A DNA stretch of 64,000 bases from Artemisia argyi. Its lineage: Eukaryota; Streptophyta; Magnoliopsida; Asterales; Asteraceae. Below the pieces are notes generated by a model that was given only the letters and a program-made list of their open reading frames with translations, searched no databases and was not told the DNA's origin. The stretch lies in NCBI GenBank assembly GCA_030686995.1, contig CM060702.1, positions 69,531,440 through 69,595,439 of the forward strand, in the 5' to 3' direction. Of this stretch, positions 10,900-23,772 are shown piece after piece (the stretch's first letter is position 1; the number at the start of each line of letters is the position of its first letter). The translations under genes were made by a program, and so were the position numbers.

Positions 10900-11754
10900 A
10901 TACACTCTTACCCTACCATCCAAAATAATACATCATAGGGAATGAAAATTTCCCTTACACTTGAATCTTTACATACTTTACAATAAACTAATCTAATGAC
11001 TCGAATTAAGATAATCAAAACACTTGGAGTACTTTTAAGATTAACGCATATATGGGGGTAATATATGATGTTCTTCCCCATTACTCCATAAATAAGTACT
11101 TTACCCATGAGTCCCAATCGTCCCAAAACAATATGTACAAGGATATGACTCGACTTAGCAACCATGTAATCAATTAGATAGTTAACTTAGGGTTTAACAA
11201 ATAACAATAATGCACTAAAGATGAGTGCATACACGGAAGGCTAAGGCGATTTAGGTGTACATTTAAGTGGGGTGTAACAAATTCTTCCTTTAAGTAAGAT
11301 GCTTAAAGTTAGAAACGAAAAGATAGGCTCGGAGGGGTGTACTAGGGGATTCGTGTACTAAAAATGAGTACAACGCTAAGGGTGTGAGAAAATTTAGTTG
11401 ACTTAACTAGCCAAGTAATATGACTTAAATGGTCAAGTAATTATGATACGGGTTTAACACAAGGGTGATCCTAATGCCTCTTATCATGTAGTAAATCCTA
11501 CTACACGAATGTAGTCTCACTAGCGGTCTCGGGATGCATCACTAACGCAAGTTCTAGAATCTAAATGCTACCGGTACACTCATAAGCACTAATAGTAAAT
11601 GTTTTTCCTATCAAATCTAAAGGCGAACATCACAAAAGGAACGATTTAGGGCAATATTTGATCAAATAAATCCAATTCCGGGCTTAAATGACCCCCTAAA
11701 AGTGGTTCATTTTTCGCCTCATCAGGCTACCGATTACTAACGGATCATACAACA

Positions 11755-12355
11755 GATTACTACACCCCCGCAGTTGGAGCGGGAGACGAGCGAACGCTCA
11801 AACTGTTGCGAAACTCGATGAACAATGAAGATGGCAGTCCCTTGGTAAATATGTCAGCATATTAATAACGCGATGTGACATGAAGAACACGTACATGACC
11901 TGTAGCAACTTGATTCTGAACAAAGTGAATATCTATCTCAATATGCTTAGTGCGCTGGTCTTGAACTGGATTGGAGGATAAATATACCGCACTAATGTTA
12001 TCACAGTAAACCAGGGTAGCTGAGTGTAGAGGTGAGTGAAGCTCAAGTAAAAGATTCCGAAGCCATGCAGTCCTAGCAACGGCGTTAGCAATACCACGAT
12101 ACTCTGCTTTGGCACTAGAACGAGAAATAGTATGTTGCCGTTTTGATGACCATGATAAAAGATTATCCCGAAGGAATACACAATACCCTGATGTGGAGTG
12201 ACGAGTAGATGGGAAACTTGCCCAATCGGTATCAGAATAAGCAGTGAGACGTAGGGGAAGCATATAGTTGAAGCCCATAGTCCAAAGTACCTCAGATGTA
12301 ACGAAGTATTCCCTTCAAAGCAGCAACCGCTCGCATTGTTTATGAAATATCATCA
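11755..12355 (-). pseudogene. Decayed Ty1/copia pol tail: RNase H domain
   Basis: The minus-strand frame from 12278 to 11862 reads as the end of a copia polyprotein. Visible motifs are LTAYSDTDWASFPSTRHSTS, SWSSKRQ, SRSSAKAEYRGIANAVA, YCDNISAVYLSSNPV and TKHIEIDIHFVQNQVA. A TAA stop interrupts it where the family has a Gln codon (consistent with a C-to-T change); beyond it the frame continues to YADIFTKGLPSS and an Ala/Pro-rich end near 11770. Upstream, between 12279 and 12355, reverse-transcriptase tail sequence (ALKGILRY) is recognisable but carries a stop and a frameshift. The upstream pol is missing. The motifs fit the Ale/Retrofit group. No function is expected. Confidence 0.8.
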
Positions 12356-12362
12356 ACCGAGT

Positions 12363-13023
12363 CATCACCTGTTAAGAAAACGTCACCAAATGACATCCAA
12401 ACTCTATGTTCTATTGAACCATCACCACAATTTATTCCTATTGAAACAACTCCTATTTCATCTAGTCAACCAACACCTCAACTCACTCCCATCTCTACCC
12501 AACCAACATGAGTTTCTCTTATCAAACCTCGACAACTCTCCTTTGATACACCCCATACCTCACCTCGTCTTTTCTTGATCTCTTTGGAGGACTTGCCTCC
12601 TAGACCTACTAATCCTCCACACTAACTACATTCTCCTCAATTAAACAAATTTCTAGCCAATAACAACTTTTGCCCAACATTGTTGGTGTTTACATCAATG
12701 TGGCACCACCAACTACACAAGTGTCTCCTCCACCAACTCATTCTCCTCATCCAACATCTATTATACATCCCTCAAACTCAAACTTGCTTCCATCAACATC
12801 TAGATTGTCACCACCAAATCTACCTCCTCCAAACACGTTCTTTCCGCTCATCCAATCTTTGTGGATTAAGAATAGGTCCTCACAACTACCAAATCATGAT
12901 GAAAATTGTTATCATTGTCAACATACCCAAACCTTAGTTTATGAACTTCGTGATGAAATGCAGTTCATGTTCTATCATCTTCTTGAACGCCTAGATAACA
13001 TCAACAAACCTAACCACCCCTAG
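12363..13023 (+). pseudogene. Decayed Pro/Ser/Thr-rich reading frame, family unknown
   Basis: Plus-strand sequence with coding character but broken frames. The first part (to about 12510) is rich in Ser, Thr, Pro and Gln and runs into TGA; after another stretch, a frame from 12670 to the TAG at 13023 is open. The latter has no ATG, contains Pro-rich segments such as VSPPPTHSPHPT, and ends in a more structured part with CYHC, HTQTLVYELRDEMQFMFYHL and LERLDNI. I do not recognise the family. A transposon-borne protein or the linker of a retroelement polyprotein is possible. It lies just left of the Athila insertion and may have been cut by it. Confidence 0.35.
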
Positions 13024-13151
13024 GAACCTTGAAAAGAAGTGCAAGCACAGGTGGTTATCCTTATTTTACCTATCTAATTCTAGTCTTGTCATTAGGATTC
13101 CTTTTGCGTTAGACCATGTACTTAGTTTTAGAGATTGGAAATTATTGTACC

Positions 13152-14151
13152 TGATGCGTGGGAATCGCACCTTGCTTTACCTCTCGAGGGATCTCGAGAA
13201 GCTTACAACCCCCACCAGGCAGTGTACCTGATCGTTGTAGTATAGTATAGTGACAAGTACCGGGGGATTGATCGTTCAGCTTGGGAATAGTGTCGCTAGG
13301 ATTAGAAAGCCTAATTTACTAGTTCTAAAGGTGAGGGATGATTATTTTTTTGTCTTTTTATATTTTTATGAAAGCAAGTAAAATCTCGGGTTTTGAAAGA
13401 GTGGGCGGAATTAGTTGATATTCAACTAACCCAAAGCTAAGATGCAATCAAAATAAAATAAAAAAAATGAAAATAAACTAATTATATTAAAGGTGTGAGC
13501 AGTAATTGGAGAAAATGTGTTTACTTAGATTTCATTACTCCCTAGATATCTTTTACATGTTAATTACTTGTTATAATTGCATGGATGACGGATCGTATTC
13601 CTTAATACCATTCATGGGGTGGCATACATAACTCCCCAATTCTATGAGCTCTTATCTCCTCCTACACCATGACCCAGCACAACTATAGGGATTGTAAACA
13701 GTGGCTCATGCATTAAATACAACCAATAAAGACCTAGTACGCCTCGGTTCATGTTTCTTAAGACGTTCAAGCATGTTACCATTTGGAGATCTGCCAGTTT
13801 TCTTAAGCCTAACATATAAAATCATTCATCCACAACAAGAATAAACAAGTAATCTATCTAGGTTTCATTAGATCTAAGCAAACACAAGAGAGATCTAGCC
13901 TAGCATAATTGAATTGGGACAAGAACAAGATATAGACAACCAACACATAGACATATTGATTGAATTAGAAGAATACTTATCTCAATTACAATACAAGGTA
14001 TCAAGGGTTTGGAACCCTTGAAAAACCTGTAAAAGTTCACCCAAATTCGTCTTTAGGGTTTCTCCAAAACTTCTCTCATTCTTTAATGAAAAAACTAGAA
14101 AACTATATATAGGAAAACTGGTCCGACGGCGTCAAGACAAGCCTGTGACGC
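13152..14151 (-). repeat. Athila 3' LTR, part 1 (left of nested insertion)
   Basis: Begins TGATGCGTGG and is nearly identical to the first 1000 bases of the intact LTR at 28935-30333. It ends in the GACGC (14147-14151) duplicated by the nested element. A TATA box lies at 14103-14112. Confidence 0.92.
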
Positions 14152-17061
14152 TGTAACACCCCAACCCGATAAGGGTAGAAGTATTACATTACAGTGACAT
14201 ATCAGAACAAACACAAGCATATGATTCATACATACAACGAAATTCAGGGTTACAAATGAAAATCTGAAACTACAAGGTTACAAAAAAAATAAATACTATG
14301 TCTAATAAAATGAAACTTCATCTAATCGTCTCTAGTCCAAAGCATAGTCTTCTAAGTCCAATCACACTCTTTTCCCATAACCCAGCTTCCTACTAAAACC
14401 TGCCGCAGGAAAAGGAAATGCGGCTGAGCTTAAAAAGCCCAGTGAACAGATACATATACAAAGCAATGATAATGAAATAAAACAGAAATATAGTGCATTG
14501 GGGAAATAGAATAAGGAATAGATAAAAGAGTGATAGAATATAAAGAAGAAAGGATAGTCATCTACCACGAGCCCAGAAACTCAAAGTCATAAATCTCAAA
14601 GTCATAATCTCAAAGTCATAATCTCACAATCAGGGGGGATACCTCTCAGGCAACCAGATAATACGAGGGGTGTCCTCATGTATCAAATGGGTGGAGTAGC
14701 TAGCTCCCAGAAATTGTGAAAGGCGTGTATTGCACACAGCACCAGTCACCTCAAAGTCAACTCAAAGTCATAGTTAAATCCACTAAACAGATCAGATCTA
14801 GGATTGCAATCCATACGCCCCTTACTCAAAGTCAATCTCAAAGTCATATACTCAAAGTCATAATGGCCATAATAATAATCATAAAAAGGGACGGCGTGAG
14901 AAATCACTCACCCACACATGAGTCATGCCAGTGGTGCATCACAGACATGCCTATGGTACCTCCATAGGTAGGGAAAACAGAAATGGCTCGGGTATCAAAC
15001 TAAGAGTCAGGTCTCAAAGTCATACAAAAGGTCATATAGCAAAGGTTTATCTCAAAGTCATCTCAAAATCATATCAGAAATAATAGTCAAGGTCCATTCA
15101 GAGTTCATCAGGTCAAGGTTCATATTCAAAAATCAATTCATGGTTCAGTTCAAAAGTCCGTTTCAAAAGTTTCTATTAAAAGTCCAATTTAAATAATCTT
15201 TTAAAACAGTTTTCATAAAAATGGTCTTTCAAAATATAGGGTTCATGAAAGTTAAATAATCTTTCTTTTAAAAAGAAATTTAGCATCATTTATAAACATC
15301 TTTTCAAATCAGTTCTTCTCAAAACATTTCCATGGTATCATTAAGAAGGTTTTCATAGCATAGGTTCATAACGGAGGTCATATCAAGTGGGATCAACAGA
15401 GAAGGTTCAAGTAAAGGGGATCATAGCAATGGCATCAATTCAGGAACTAACAGATCAGAATATGAAAGAGATCATGAGAAACCTTTTGAGAAAGGTCAGA
15501 ATATCTGTACCTTAAACCGCCAACGAAATCATAACATAACATAAGAATAGGAAGTCAGTCCTTCTCCAGCGAATCTACACGAATTAATGATCGGCTTATT
15601 ATTAATAACTTATTTTAAATCAAATTAATCTTTTTAGTCGGCTTTCCATTTTTAGTAACTTTCTATTTTAGGTAACTTGTCATATATAGTAACTTTCCAT
15701 TTTAAGTAAGCTCTCATATTTAGTAACTTTCTCGAATTAGTACTTTAATACCTTAAGGTTATTATTGACGATTAAATAATATATAAGGTTTAAAATGACC
15801 AGTATAGTAAGTTAAAGTTAAGTGCGACAATTTAGTAAAGTTTAGGGTCAAAATATAAATTATCAAAAATTAAATATTAAAAGTCAAATAAAATTATTTT
15901 AAAGGTTAGTTTAATAAATTTATATTAAGATAATAATTTTGGACCCCGTCATTATAATTTATTAACGTACCTATGATCTTAATATTTTATGCCGCGATGA
16001 CCCAAGATTTTATTATTTCGAAAACAAACAAGTCCAAGACACCCTCTTGTTAAAAATATGCCAAGACCAACACTTCTCTTTTGTTATAGAGATAAGCCGA
16101 ACAAACACCATCTTTCGTTAATTCATAAACAAACAAACTCATCGTAAATATTAAATCCAATGCACCATATATGTTAATATCAAACAAACACACATGTTAA
16201 TTTTAATAAACACACCCACATTAGTTGCTCAAAACAACACACCCTCTCATTATTTTTTTTTGTACGTAACAAAAGAAAGAGGAAAAAAAAATGTTAACGT
16301 GGCCCTCTTGTTTTCTTTGGTTCGAAGCAAACTCAACATCAACAAACTCTTTTCGTTTCACAATAAACTCGACCCAACACAACATGTTAGATTCACGTAC
16401 TCCTCTAATTCATATATGTAAAATAAATTCTAGATTCATGCGCATATATAATCGATTATTATTTCATGTGGTCCTTTTCCGTTAAACATAACCTATACAT
16501 ATATTGATTTTAACATATAACATTATATATAAAAGAATTAGGGTCGTGTATGAATCAAGAGATATAACAAGAAGCGAAAACTCATACCCTTTGTCGAATG
16601 GAAAAGGAGTCTTGATATCTTGGTCTTGTTGTCGAATGAAAAACCAGGAAAATGGAAGAGCCGCTTTTTATTTTGTCTAGGGTTTTATCTTTTTTTTATG
16701 TGTTACGTATATTTGTGAGGAGTACAAATACTGGTTCTCAAAAAAATAAATAAGGGTGTGACTAGTTTGGGCTTGGGGTACACGTGGGTTCAAGAACAAA
16801 AAGGTAATGACTAAATTTGGGTCGTGGGTTTTAAGAGCCCAAGAAGCAAAATGTATTATTAGTTGTTTAGTAGTTTTCGGCCCATGTAAGTTTACTAGTA
16901 TCGCGTAAATTTTCGTAGCCGTTAGTTTTTGTTCACGTATTTTATATATTTCAAATCTTTAAACGTAACGTATAGTTTTTTTTTTTTTTTTTTTTTTTTT
17001 TTATTTTTTTTTTTTTTTTGAATTATTCGTAAAAGTTAGATCGAATTTTCGGGTCGTTATA
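14152..17061 (-). repeat. LTR of the nested element (3' LTR, 2910 bp)
   Basis: Nearly identical to 20521-23389. The extra length comes from one more AATCTCAAAGTCAT-type unit near 14600, an extra ACTCAAAGTCA near 14760, and a longer T-rich run (about 16977-17019). Short open frames inside (for example at 16194-16421) change frame between the two LTRs because of an A-run indel, so they are not genes. Confidence 0.92.
14580..15070. repeat. Interspersed CTCAAAGTCAT short repeats inside the LTR
   Basis: The 10-12-base unit CTCAAAGTCATA recurs about ten times, partly in tandem at 14579-14625 and again at 14750-14860 and 15010-15065. The other LTR has the same array (20948-21410) with fewer units, showing slippage or unequal exchange since insertion. 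Confidence 0.75.
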
Positions 17062-20000
17062 ATTCTTCCCCTCTAAAAAGAAAATTTCGTCCGCGAAATT
17101 TGAAGTCACATAGTTAAACGGTATCGTAGCAAATCGCAAAGGATCGTCACAAATAACCTCACGCTCGGGGAGGTTCTTCCAAAAGATATTCAGACCAACT
17201 GGTTTCTCATGACTCGTAATTATTGTCAAAACAGTTTCAGATTTCTCAGAAGGGCATATCATATTGAATTTGAATCAAAAGGATAATGTACCAAACATAA
17301 CGGATGATAAACGAATTCTCCAGGAAGAGGTATAAAATACATAGGATTTTCATCGAATTGATTAGGCGAATCAGATGAGAATACATTGAATTGTAGCAAA
17401 CATGGGGTGATATACGGTTTAACCCTTCAGCTTCTCAGATAGTCTCGGCTTTTAGATAACCTTCCAAAGGTATTCTCATAAACAAACAGGTCTCATTTCC
17501 TCAAAGTCCACAATCACATATTTTACTCATAGCAGATCATAATGAACAACTTCACGAATGCGAATCGTATACGGACAGAAAGCATATCGTTAGATATCGT
17601 CAACGGCAGAAACTTCATAATGGAACCTAAGATCCTTATCAGAAGTTGCAAAGATCAGCAAAACACGTGTCGAGAGTCCAAACGTATCGAATCGTATAAC
17701 AAGGACAGCATATCAAACGTATAGGTAGAATGAACCTAAAGTCTCACTAAACTCAGATGATCTTGATCAGATGCCAGAATTCTTAAGCTTCTAAGGCACT
17801 CCTCGAAATATCACATGCCCACCATAAGTGCACGTTATATGATGTAAGTATTATCACGCTGGCCAGACGTCATAATACTGGCATCATATACATATGCCCT
17901 CATGCTGGTCATACTTTATCTCAAGTCGTGAGTCAAAACCACCTATCTTAATCCACCTAGTACTTCTACAGTCTCAAAGATCATCAGAAACAAACAACAT
18001 AACTAAGAGAACGAAATTACTCGAAGAGTAACGGAAATCCGAGAATGTCATTCAAAATTAAGGTACGTCATCAATAGCGTCAATCCTTTACAGAATCATC
18101 TCGTCTAAACACAATGTCCGCTTCAAAATCCGTCCACTCAAATACAAATTTCAAAATTTCTTCCAAGTTGGGGTAGTCTGTTTACTCTTGTCCATCTTGC
18201 CTCATGATTAAAAGAATTTAAAATTCGAGTCTGGTTCCTCAAGCCTTCAGCAACTCTTCTTGGTACGGTGGCGTCGTAGCGGCAGTCTCTGACACGATCA
18301 CTGTGCATCCCTCCATCCGCAGGTCTGCTTCTGCTCTCAATTCATCTTAGTACAACTAAAATGAATAGAGAAACAAGACTGCGTTTCTTCGACAGGTCTT
18401 CTAACATAGCTCCAGGTTTTAAGGTACATGATGTTGTTGTCGACTCCAAGTTGTGTGTTGAATGGTTCGTCTTCTTTGGTCTGGTTGTCTTGGTGCCCAA
18501 ACTGAAATCTTCACGTGTTGCGTGATGCATGATTGAGCACTATCCTAGTTCCTCACTTCTTCTTGTATGCTTCTTCCATGGTAATGCTTGTCGCAACCAT
18601 CTTCTACTACTCTTCCACCAGGTTTCAAACTCCGATAACGGTCTTCAATCTTGGTCCCTCTTGTGAAAGCTCTGTCTTTACATTATATAGGGTAGGGTTG
18701 TCTACTATGCTTTCTGAACGTCAATCAAAATTTTCTTCCAGAACAAAGGGTCATCTCACCAATAATCTCTATGTTCCTTTTTTTCGTTTTAGGACACAGC
18801 ACAATGTCATACTATGACAATTTGTCCAAAACACGCGAAAACATGATTATTCTAGCCAACACCATTGGCATCATTCAAACTCACAAATGTGGTAATGAGT
18901 GTAAAGGCAACTTCAGAAATCATTTCAGGGAATTTTCACATCGCCTTCTTTCTTCTTCAGGAACTGAAATACTTCCCAAAGGTTACTCTCGGTTAGTTAA
19001 CCCCCTTCTTAGAAGTTTTTGTGGTTGCTTCTTCAGCCTTCAAATCTAAAATGATGCAATCAAATGCGGGGTTCAAAGGAAAAACAAATTAATCATTGAT
19101 ACGCAGAAACGGATAATGATTGCTGATAGTGGTACGTTTAAGTTCACGATAGTCGATACGTCATCGCATACTTCTCTCGTTCTTCTTCATAAACAAACAA
19201 GAGCATCTAAAGAGAATCACCAAGGTTAAAAATCATATTCCATCAGCTCCTTCAATCTCTCAACTTCTATGGCACCATGGTTTCTTCACTGATATCAGTT
19301 CAATGTCCACTCTACTTCTTAAGCAGGAAGGAGTACCAAAAGGTTCATCAGAGAATACCGGAAAATCTTCGTATGACAAAATATTTCCCAATAGTAAAAC
19401 TTTCCAAGGGTTGATAATAATGGTTTTCAGGACAACTTGGTAATCACATGAGTTTGGGGTAGGTGTTTCCATAGTGACAGAAATTTTAGCAGATGTAGAG
19501 AGTCATCATAATGGAATAGGGTGAAGCAGATTTTTAAGGTCACATTTCAGATATGGTAGTCTATGGTATCTTCACGAATAGCCATTTAGTCCAAAAGACC
19601 GTACAATCAGACATCTCAAGGTCAAAGGATTCATAGAGTGAATACAGTCATCAAATCATACAGATAGTTCATATATCAGAGTCAAGTACATGGTTCAACA
19701 AAAATGTTGGGATGGATAAACGAACAGTTCAATGTGTGGGAATTTCGTTTAGCTTCTTAGCATAAGTAGCAGGTAGGATGTGTATCATTGGTAATACGAA
19801 TATCGTATAATCGTCAATTGTGAGAGGTACAGAATCTCAGTTATCAGCATCATCATGCTTAGTTAACAAATCCATATAGAGATAGTATTTACATCATACC
19901 CTTCCAAAGGAAACGGTTGGCAGAACAAGGTTCATCATTTAAAGAGAGGAAACAAAACTTCTCATATTCGTGGTTCATAATTACCAAAATTCTCATAGGA

Positions 20001-20520
20001 GTAATAATGGATCATACAGAGTTAAGTAGTATCGGATGATACATTCATACCCAGCATAAGTAATGAATTTACAGAATGTGTCGAACACATTGTGGTTGAA
20101 TGACCTACGATGTGGTCGAAAAGGTGTCAAACAGCTTATCAAACAAATCGGAGGCGGAGATCAAAATCTGAAGGTGAAACTTAAATGTGTAAGGTATCCA
20201 GGTAGCCTTCCGAGGTATTCCAAACTTACTTGGTTACTAAGCTTAAGTTACAAAACTTCTAACTTCTGAAACAAAGGTCCTTATAAGGCTTATCTAAGAG
20301 CAAAGGCACGATCCGAGTGATACGGAAACAAATGATACTTACATAAATGTCTTAGTCTACCCATTCCTCACCGGTAATAACTTGGGTTCCTATGGGGAAT
20401 CCTAATGTAAAGTTTCAAAGGTTGTCTTATGAGCGCCTACAGTGGAAACTTAGGGGTCCAAACTTCACAGGTCAAGGGTAAATGTATTACGAATCGCAGC
20501 CTGGTCTCTGATACCATAAT
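17062..20520 (-). other. Internal domain of the nested LARD element, non-coding
   Basis: Between the LTRs there is a purine tract at the left (AGAGGGGAAGAAT on the minus strand, 17062-17074) and a primer site at the right. Open frames are all under 100 codons. None shows a zinc knuckle, a protease DSG/DTG motif or a reverse-transcriptase YXDD motif, so I see no protein function here. Replication would rely on proteins from an autonomous partner. Confidence 0.7.
20501..20516 (-). other. Primer binding site of the nested element
   Basis: The minus strand reads TGGTATCAGAGACCAG, four bases from the LTR end. It matches the initiator Met-tRNA type over the first 11 bases. Confidence 0.8.
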
Positions 20521-23316
20521 TGTAACACCCCAACCCGATAAGGGTAGAAGTATTACATTACAGTGACATATCAGAACAAACACAAGCATATGATTCATAC
20601 ATACAACGAAATTCAGGGTTACAAATGAAAATCTGAAACTACAAGGTTACAAAAAAAATAAATACTATGTCTAATAAAATGAAACTTCATCTAATCGTCT
20701 CTAGTCCAAAGCATAGTCTTCTAAGTCCAATCACACTCTCTTCCCATAACCCAGCTTCCTACTAAAACCTGCCGCAGGAAAAGGAAATGCGGCTGAGCTT
20801 AAAAAGCCCAGTGAACAGATACATATACAAAGCAATGATAATGAAATAAAACTGAAATATAGTGCATTGGGGAAATAGAATAAGGAATAGATAAAAGAGT
20901 GATAGAATATAAAGAAGAAAGGATAGTCATCTACCACGAGCCCAGAAACTCAAAGTCATAAATCTCAAAGTCATAATCTCACAATCAGGGGGGATACCTC
21001 TCAGGCAACCAGATAATACGAGGGGTGTCCTCATGTATCAAATGGGTGGAGTAGCTAGCTCCCAGAAATTGTGAAAGGCGTGTATTGCACACAGCACCAG
21101 TCACCTCAAAGTCATAGTTAAATCCACTAAATAGATCAGATCTAGGATTGCAATCCATACGCCCCTTACTCAAAGTCAATCTCAAAGTCATATACTCAAA
21201 GTCATAATGGCCATAATAATAATCATAAAAAGGGACGGCGTGAGAAATCACTCACCCACACATGAGTCATGCCAGTGGTGCATCACAGACATGCCTATGG
21301 TACCTCCATAGGTAGGGAAAACAGAAATGGCTCGGGTATCAAACTAAGAGTCAGGTCTCAAAGTCATACAAAAGGTCATATAGCAAAGGTTTATCTCAAA
21401 GTCATCTCAAAATCATATCAGAAATAATAGTCAAGGTCCATTCAGAGTTCATCAGGTCAAGGTTCATATTCAAAAATCAATTCATGGTTCAGTTCAAAAG
21501 TCCGTTTCAAAAGTTTCTATTAAAAGTCCAATTTAAATAATCTTTTAAAACAGTTTTCATAAAAATGGTCTTTCAAAATATAGGGTTCATGAAAGTTAAA
21601 TAATCTTTCTTTTAAAAAGAAATTTAGCATCATTTATAAACATCTTTTCAAATCAGTTCTTCTCAAAACATTTCCATGGTATCATTAAGAAGGTTTTCAT
21701 AGCATAGGTTCATAACGGAGGTCATATCAAGTGGGATCAACAGAGAAGGTTCAAGTAAAGGGGATCATAGCAATGGCATCAATTCAGGAACTAACAGATC
21801 AGAATATGAAAGAGATCATGAGAAACCTTTTGAGAAAGGTCAGAATATTTGTACCTTAAACCGCCAACGAAATCATAACATAACATAAGAATAGGAAGTC
21901 AGTCCTTCTCCAGCGAATCTACATGAATTAATGATCGGCTTATTATTAATAACTTATTTTAAATCAAATTAATCTTTTTAGTCGGCTTTCCATTTTTAGT
22001 AACTTTCTATTTTAGGTAACTTGTCATATATAGTAACTTTCCATTTTAAGTAAGCTCTCATATTTAGTAACTTTCTCGAATTAGTACTTTAATACCTTAA
22101 GGTTATTATTGACGATTAAATAATATATAAGGTTTAAAATGACCAGTATAGTAAGTTAAAGTTAAGTGCGACAATTTAGTAAAGTTTAGGGTCAAAATAT
22201 AAATTATCAAAAATTAAATATTAAAAGTCAAATAAAATTATTTTAAAGGTTAGTTTAATAAATTTATATTAAGATAATAATTTTGGACCCCGTCATTATA
22301 ATTTATTAACGTACCTATGATCTTAATATTTTATGCCGCGATGACCCAAGATTTTATTATTTCGAAAACAAACAAGTCCAAGACACCCTCTTGTTAAAAA
22401 TATGCCAAGACCAACACTTCTCTTTTGTTATAGAGATAAGCCGAACAAACACCATCTTTCGTTAATTCATAAACAAACAAACTCATCGTAAATATTAAAT
22501 CCAATGCACCATATATGTTAATATCAAACAAACACACATGTTAATTTTAATAAACACACCCACATTAGTTGCTCAAAACAACACACCCTCTCATTATTTT
22601 TTTTTGTACGTAACAAAAGAAAGAGGAAAAAAAATGTTAACGTGGCCCTCTTGTTTTCTTTGGTTCGAAGCAAACTCAACATCAACAAACTCTTTTCGTT
22701 TCACAATAAACTCGACCCAACACAACATGTTAGATTCACGTACTCCTCTAATTCATATATGTAAAATAAATTCTAGATTCATGCGCATATATAATCGATT
22801 ATTATTTCATGTGGTCCTTTTCCGTTAAACATAACCTATACATATATTGATTTTAACATATAACATTATATATAAAAGAATTAGGGTCGTGTATGAATCA
22901 AGAGATATAACAAGAAGCGAAAACTCATACCCTTTGTCGAATGGAAAAGGAGTCTTGATATCTTGGTCTTGTTGTCGAATGAAAAACCAGGAAAATGGAA
23001 GAGCCGCTTTTTATTTTGTCTAGGGTTTTATCTTTTTTTTATGTGTTACGTATATTTGTGAGGAGTACAAATACTGGTTCTCAAAAAAATAAATAAGGGT
23101 GTGACTAGTTTGGGCTTGGGGTACACGTGGGTTCAAGAACAAAAAGGTAATGACTAAATTTGGGTCGTGGGTTTTAAGAGCCCAAGAAGCAAAATGTATT
23201 ATTAGTTGTTTAGTAGTTTTCGGCCCATGTAAGTTTACTAGTATCGCGTAAATTTTCGTAGCCGTTAGTTTTTGTTCACGTATTTTATATATTTCAAATC
23301 TTTAAACGTAACGTAT

Positions 23317-23347
<31 letters not shown>

Positions 23348-23389
23348 GAATTATTCGTAAAAGTTAGATCGAATTTTCGGGTCGTTATA
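20521..23389 (-). repeat. LTR of the nested element (5' LTR, 2869 bp)
   Basis: The partner of 14152-17061. On the minus strand it begins TATAACGACCCG and ends GGGGTGTTACA. The AT start in place of the usual TG is present in both LTRs, so it predates insertion. Confidence 0.92.
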
Positions 23390-23394
23390 GACGC

Positions 23395-23772
23395 CGTCAC
23401 CTCGCCGCCAAATACTTCCTCGGACGGCCTTGATCTCCTTATGACGGCCTGTGTGACGCCGTCACCACCTACGGTATTTTATTCTTGGGACTTTTGACGC
23501 TGTCACCACCTACGGTATTTTATTCTTGCTATCTGACGCCGTCAGGTGTAACTCTTGACGCCGTCACCTAGTGCTTCCAGCATGGAAAATTGATACTTTG
23601 CCATTTTCTTCACTTTTATGCTCCAAAAACGTCCAAAATGGCTTCTTTTCCAGAATTCACTCTCCAAGTACCTAAAATCACAAAAGGAACGATTTAGGGC
23701 AATATTTGATCAAATAAATTCGGATTCGGGCTTAAATGACCCCCTAAAAACGGATCATTTTTCGCCTCATCA
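23395..23772 (-). repeat. Athila 3' LTR, part 2 (right of nested insertion)
   Basis: Continues the LTR from the same motif that was cut and ends CGCCTCATCA. Parts 1 and 2 total 1378 bp against 1399 bp in the intact LTR. The 21-bp difference is the loss of one of two CTTTTGACGC-flanked repeats near 23490. Confidence 0.9.

Larger units (their letters stand above)
8896..11724 (-). mobile_element. Internally deleted Athila-like element with target duplication GGCTA
   Basis: This is an LTR (8896-10307, starting TGTTGCGTAGG and ending CCTCATCA) joined to about 1.3 kb of internal sequence (10308-11629) homologous to 23773-25112. It then jumps to the last 95 bases of a second LTR (11630-11724). GGCTA direct repeats at 8891-8895 and 11725-11729 show that the outer ends are original. 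The primer site, gag and most of one LTR were lost in one internal deletion. No protein is encoded; it is inert unless mobilised by others. The orientation is minus, inferred from the full-length relative at 13152-30333. Confidence 0.85.
8816..11754 (-). repeat. Short copia LTR split by an Athila-like insertion
   Basis: On the minus strand an LTR-like sequence starts TGTTGTATGATCC at 11754, just downstream of the copia pol tail and its purine-rich GGGGGTG. It is interrupted at 11730 and resumes at 8895, with a candidate TACA end at 8816. Without the insertion it would be only about 105 bp, short but possible for small copia lineages such as Ale/Retrofit. The outer boundary is tentative because no second LTR copy is present for comparison. 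Confidence 0.45.
14152..23389 (-). mobile_element. Young non-coding LTR retrotransposon (LARD type) nested in the Athila LTR
   Basis: The element runs from TGTAACACCCC to GGTCGTTATA, so on its own (minus) strand it begins TATAACGACCC and ends GGTGTTACA. GACGC direct repeats flank it (14147-14151, 23390-23394). Its LTRs (14152-17061 and 20521-23389) differ by only about five substitutions plus repeat-copy and homopolymer indels, by eye. A Met-type primer site (20501-20516) and a purine tract (complement of 17062-17080) fix the minus orientation. The 3.46-kb interior has no recognisable gag or pol frame. The LTR style resembles Tekay/Del gypsy elements, but without pol the lineage is a guess. 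Confidence 0.88.

Noticed and set aside
16194..16485. Open frames repeated in both LTRs of the nested element (also 22538-22828)
   Set aside because: The two copies differ in length because one A in a homopolymer shifts the frame, so there is no constraint on a protein.
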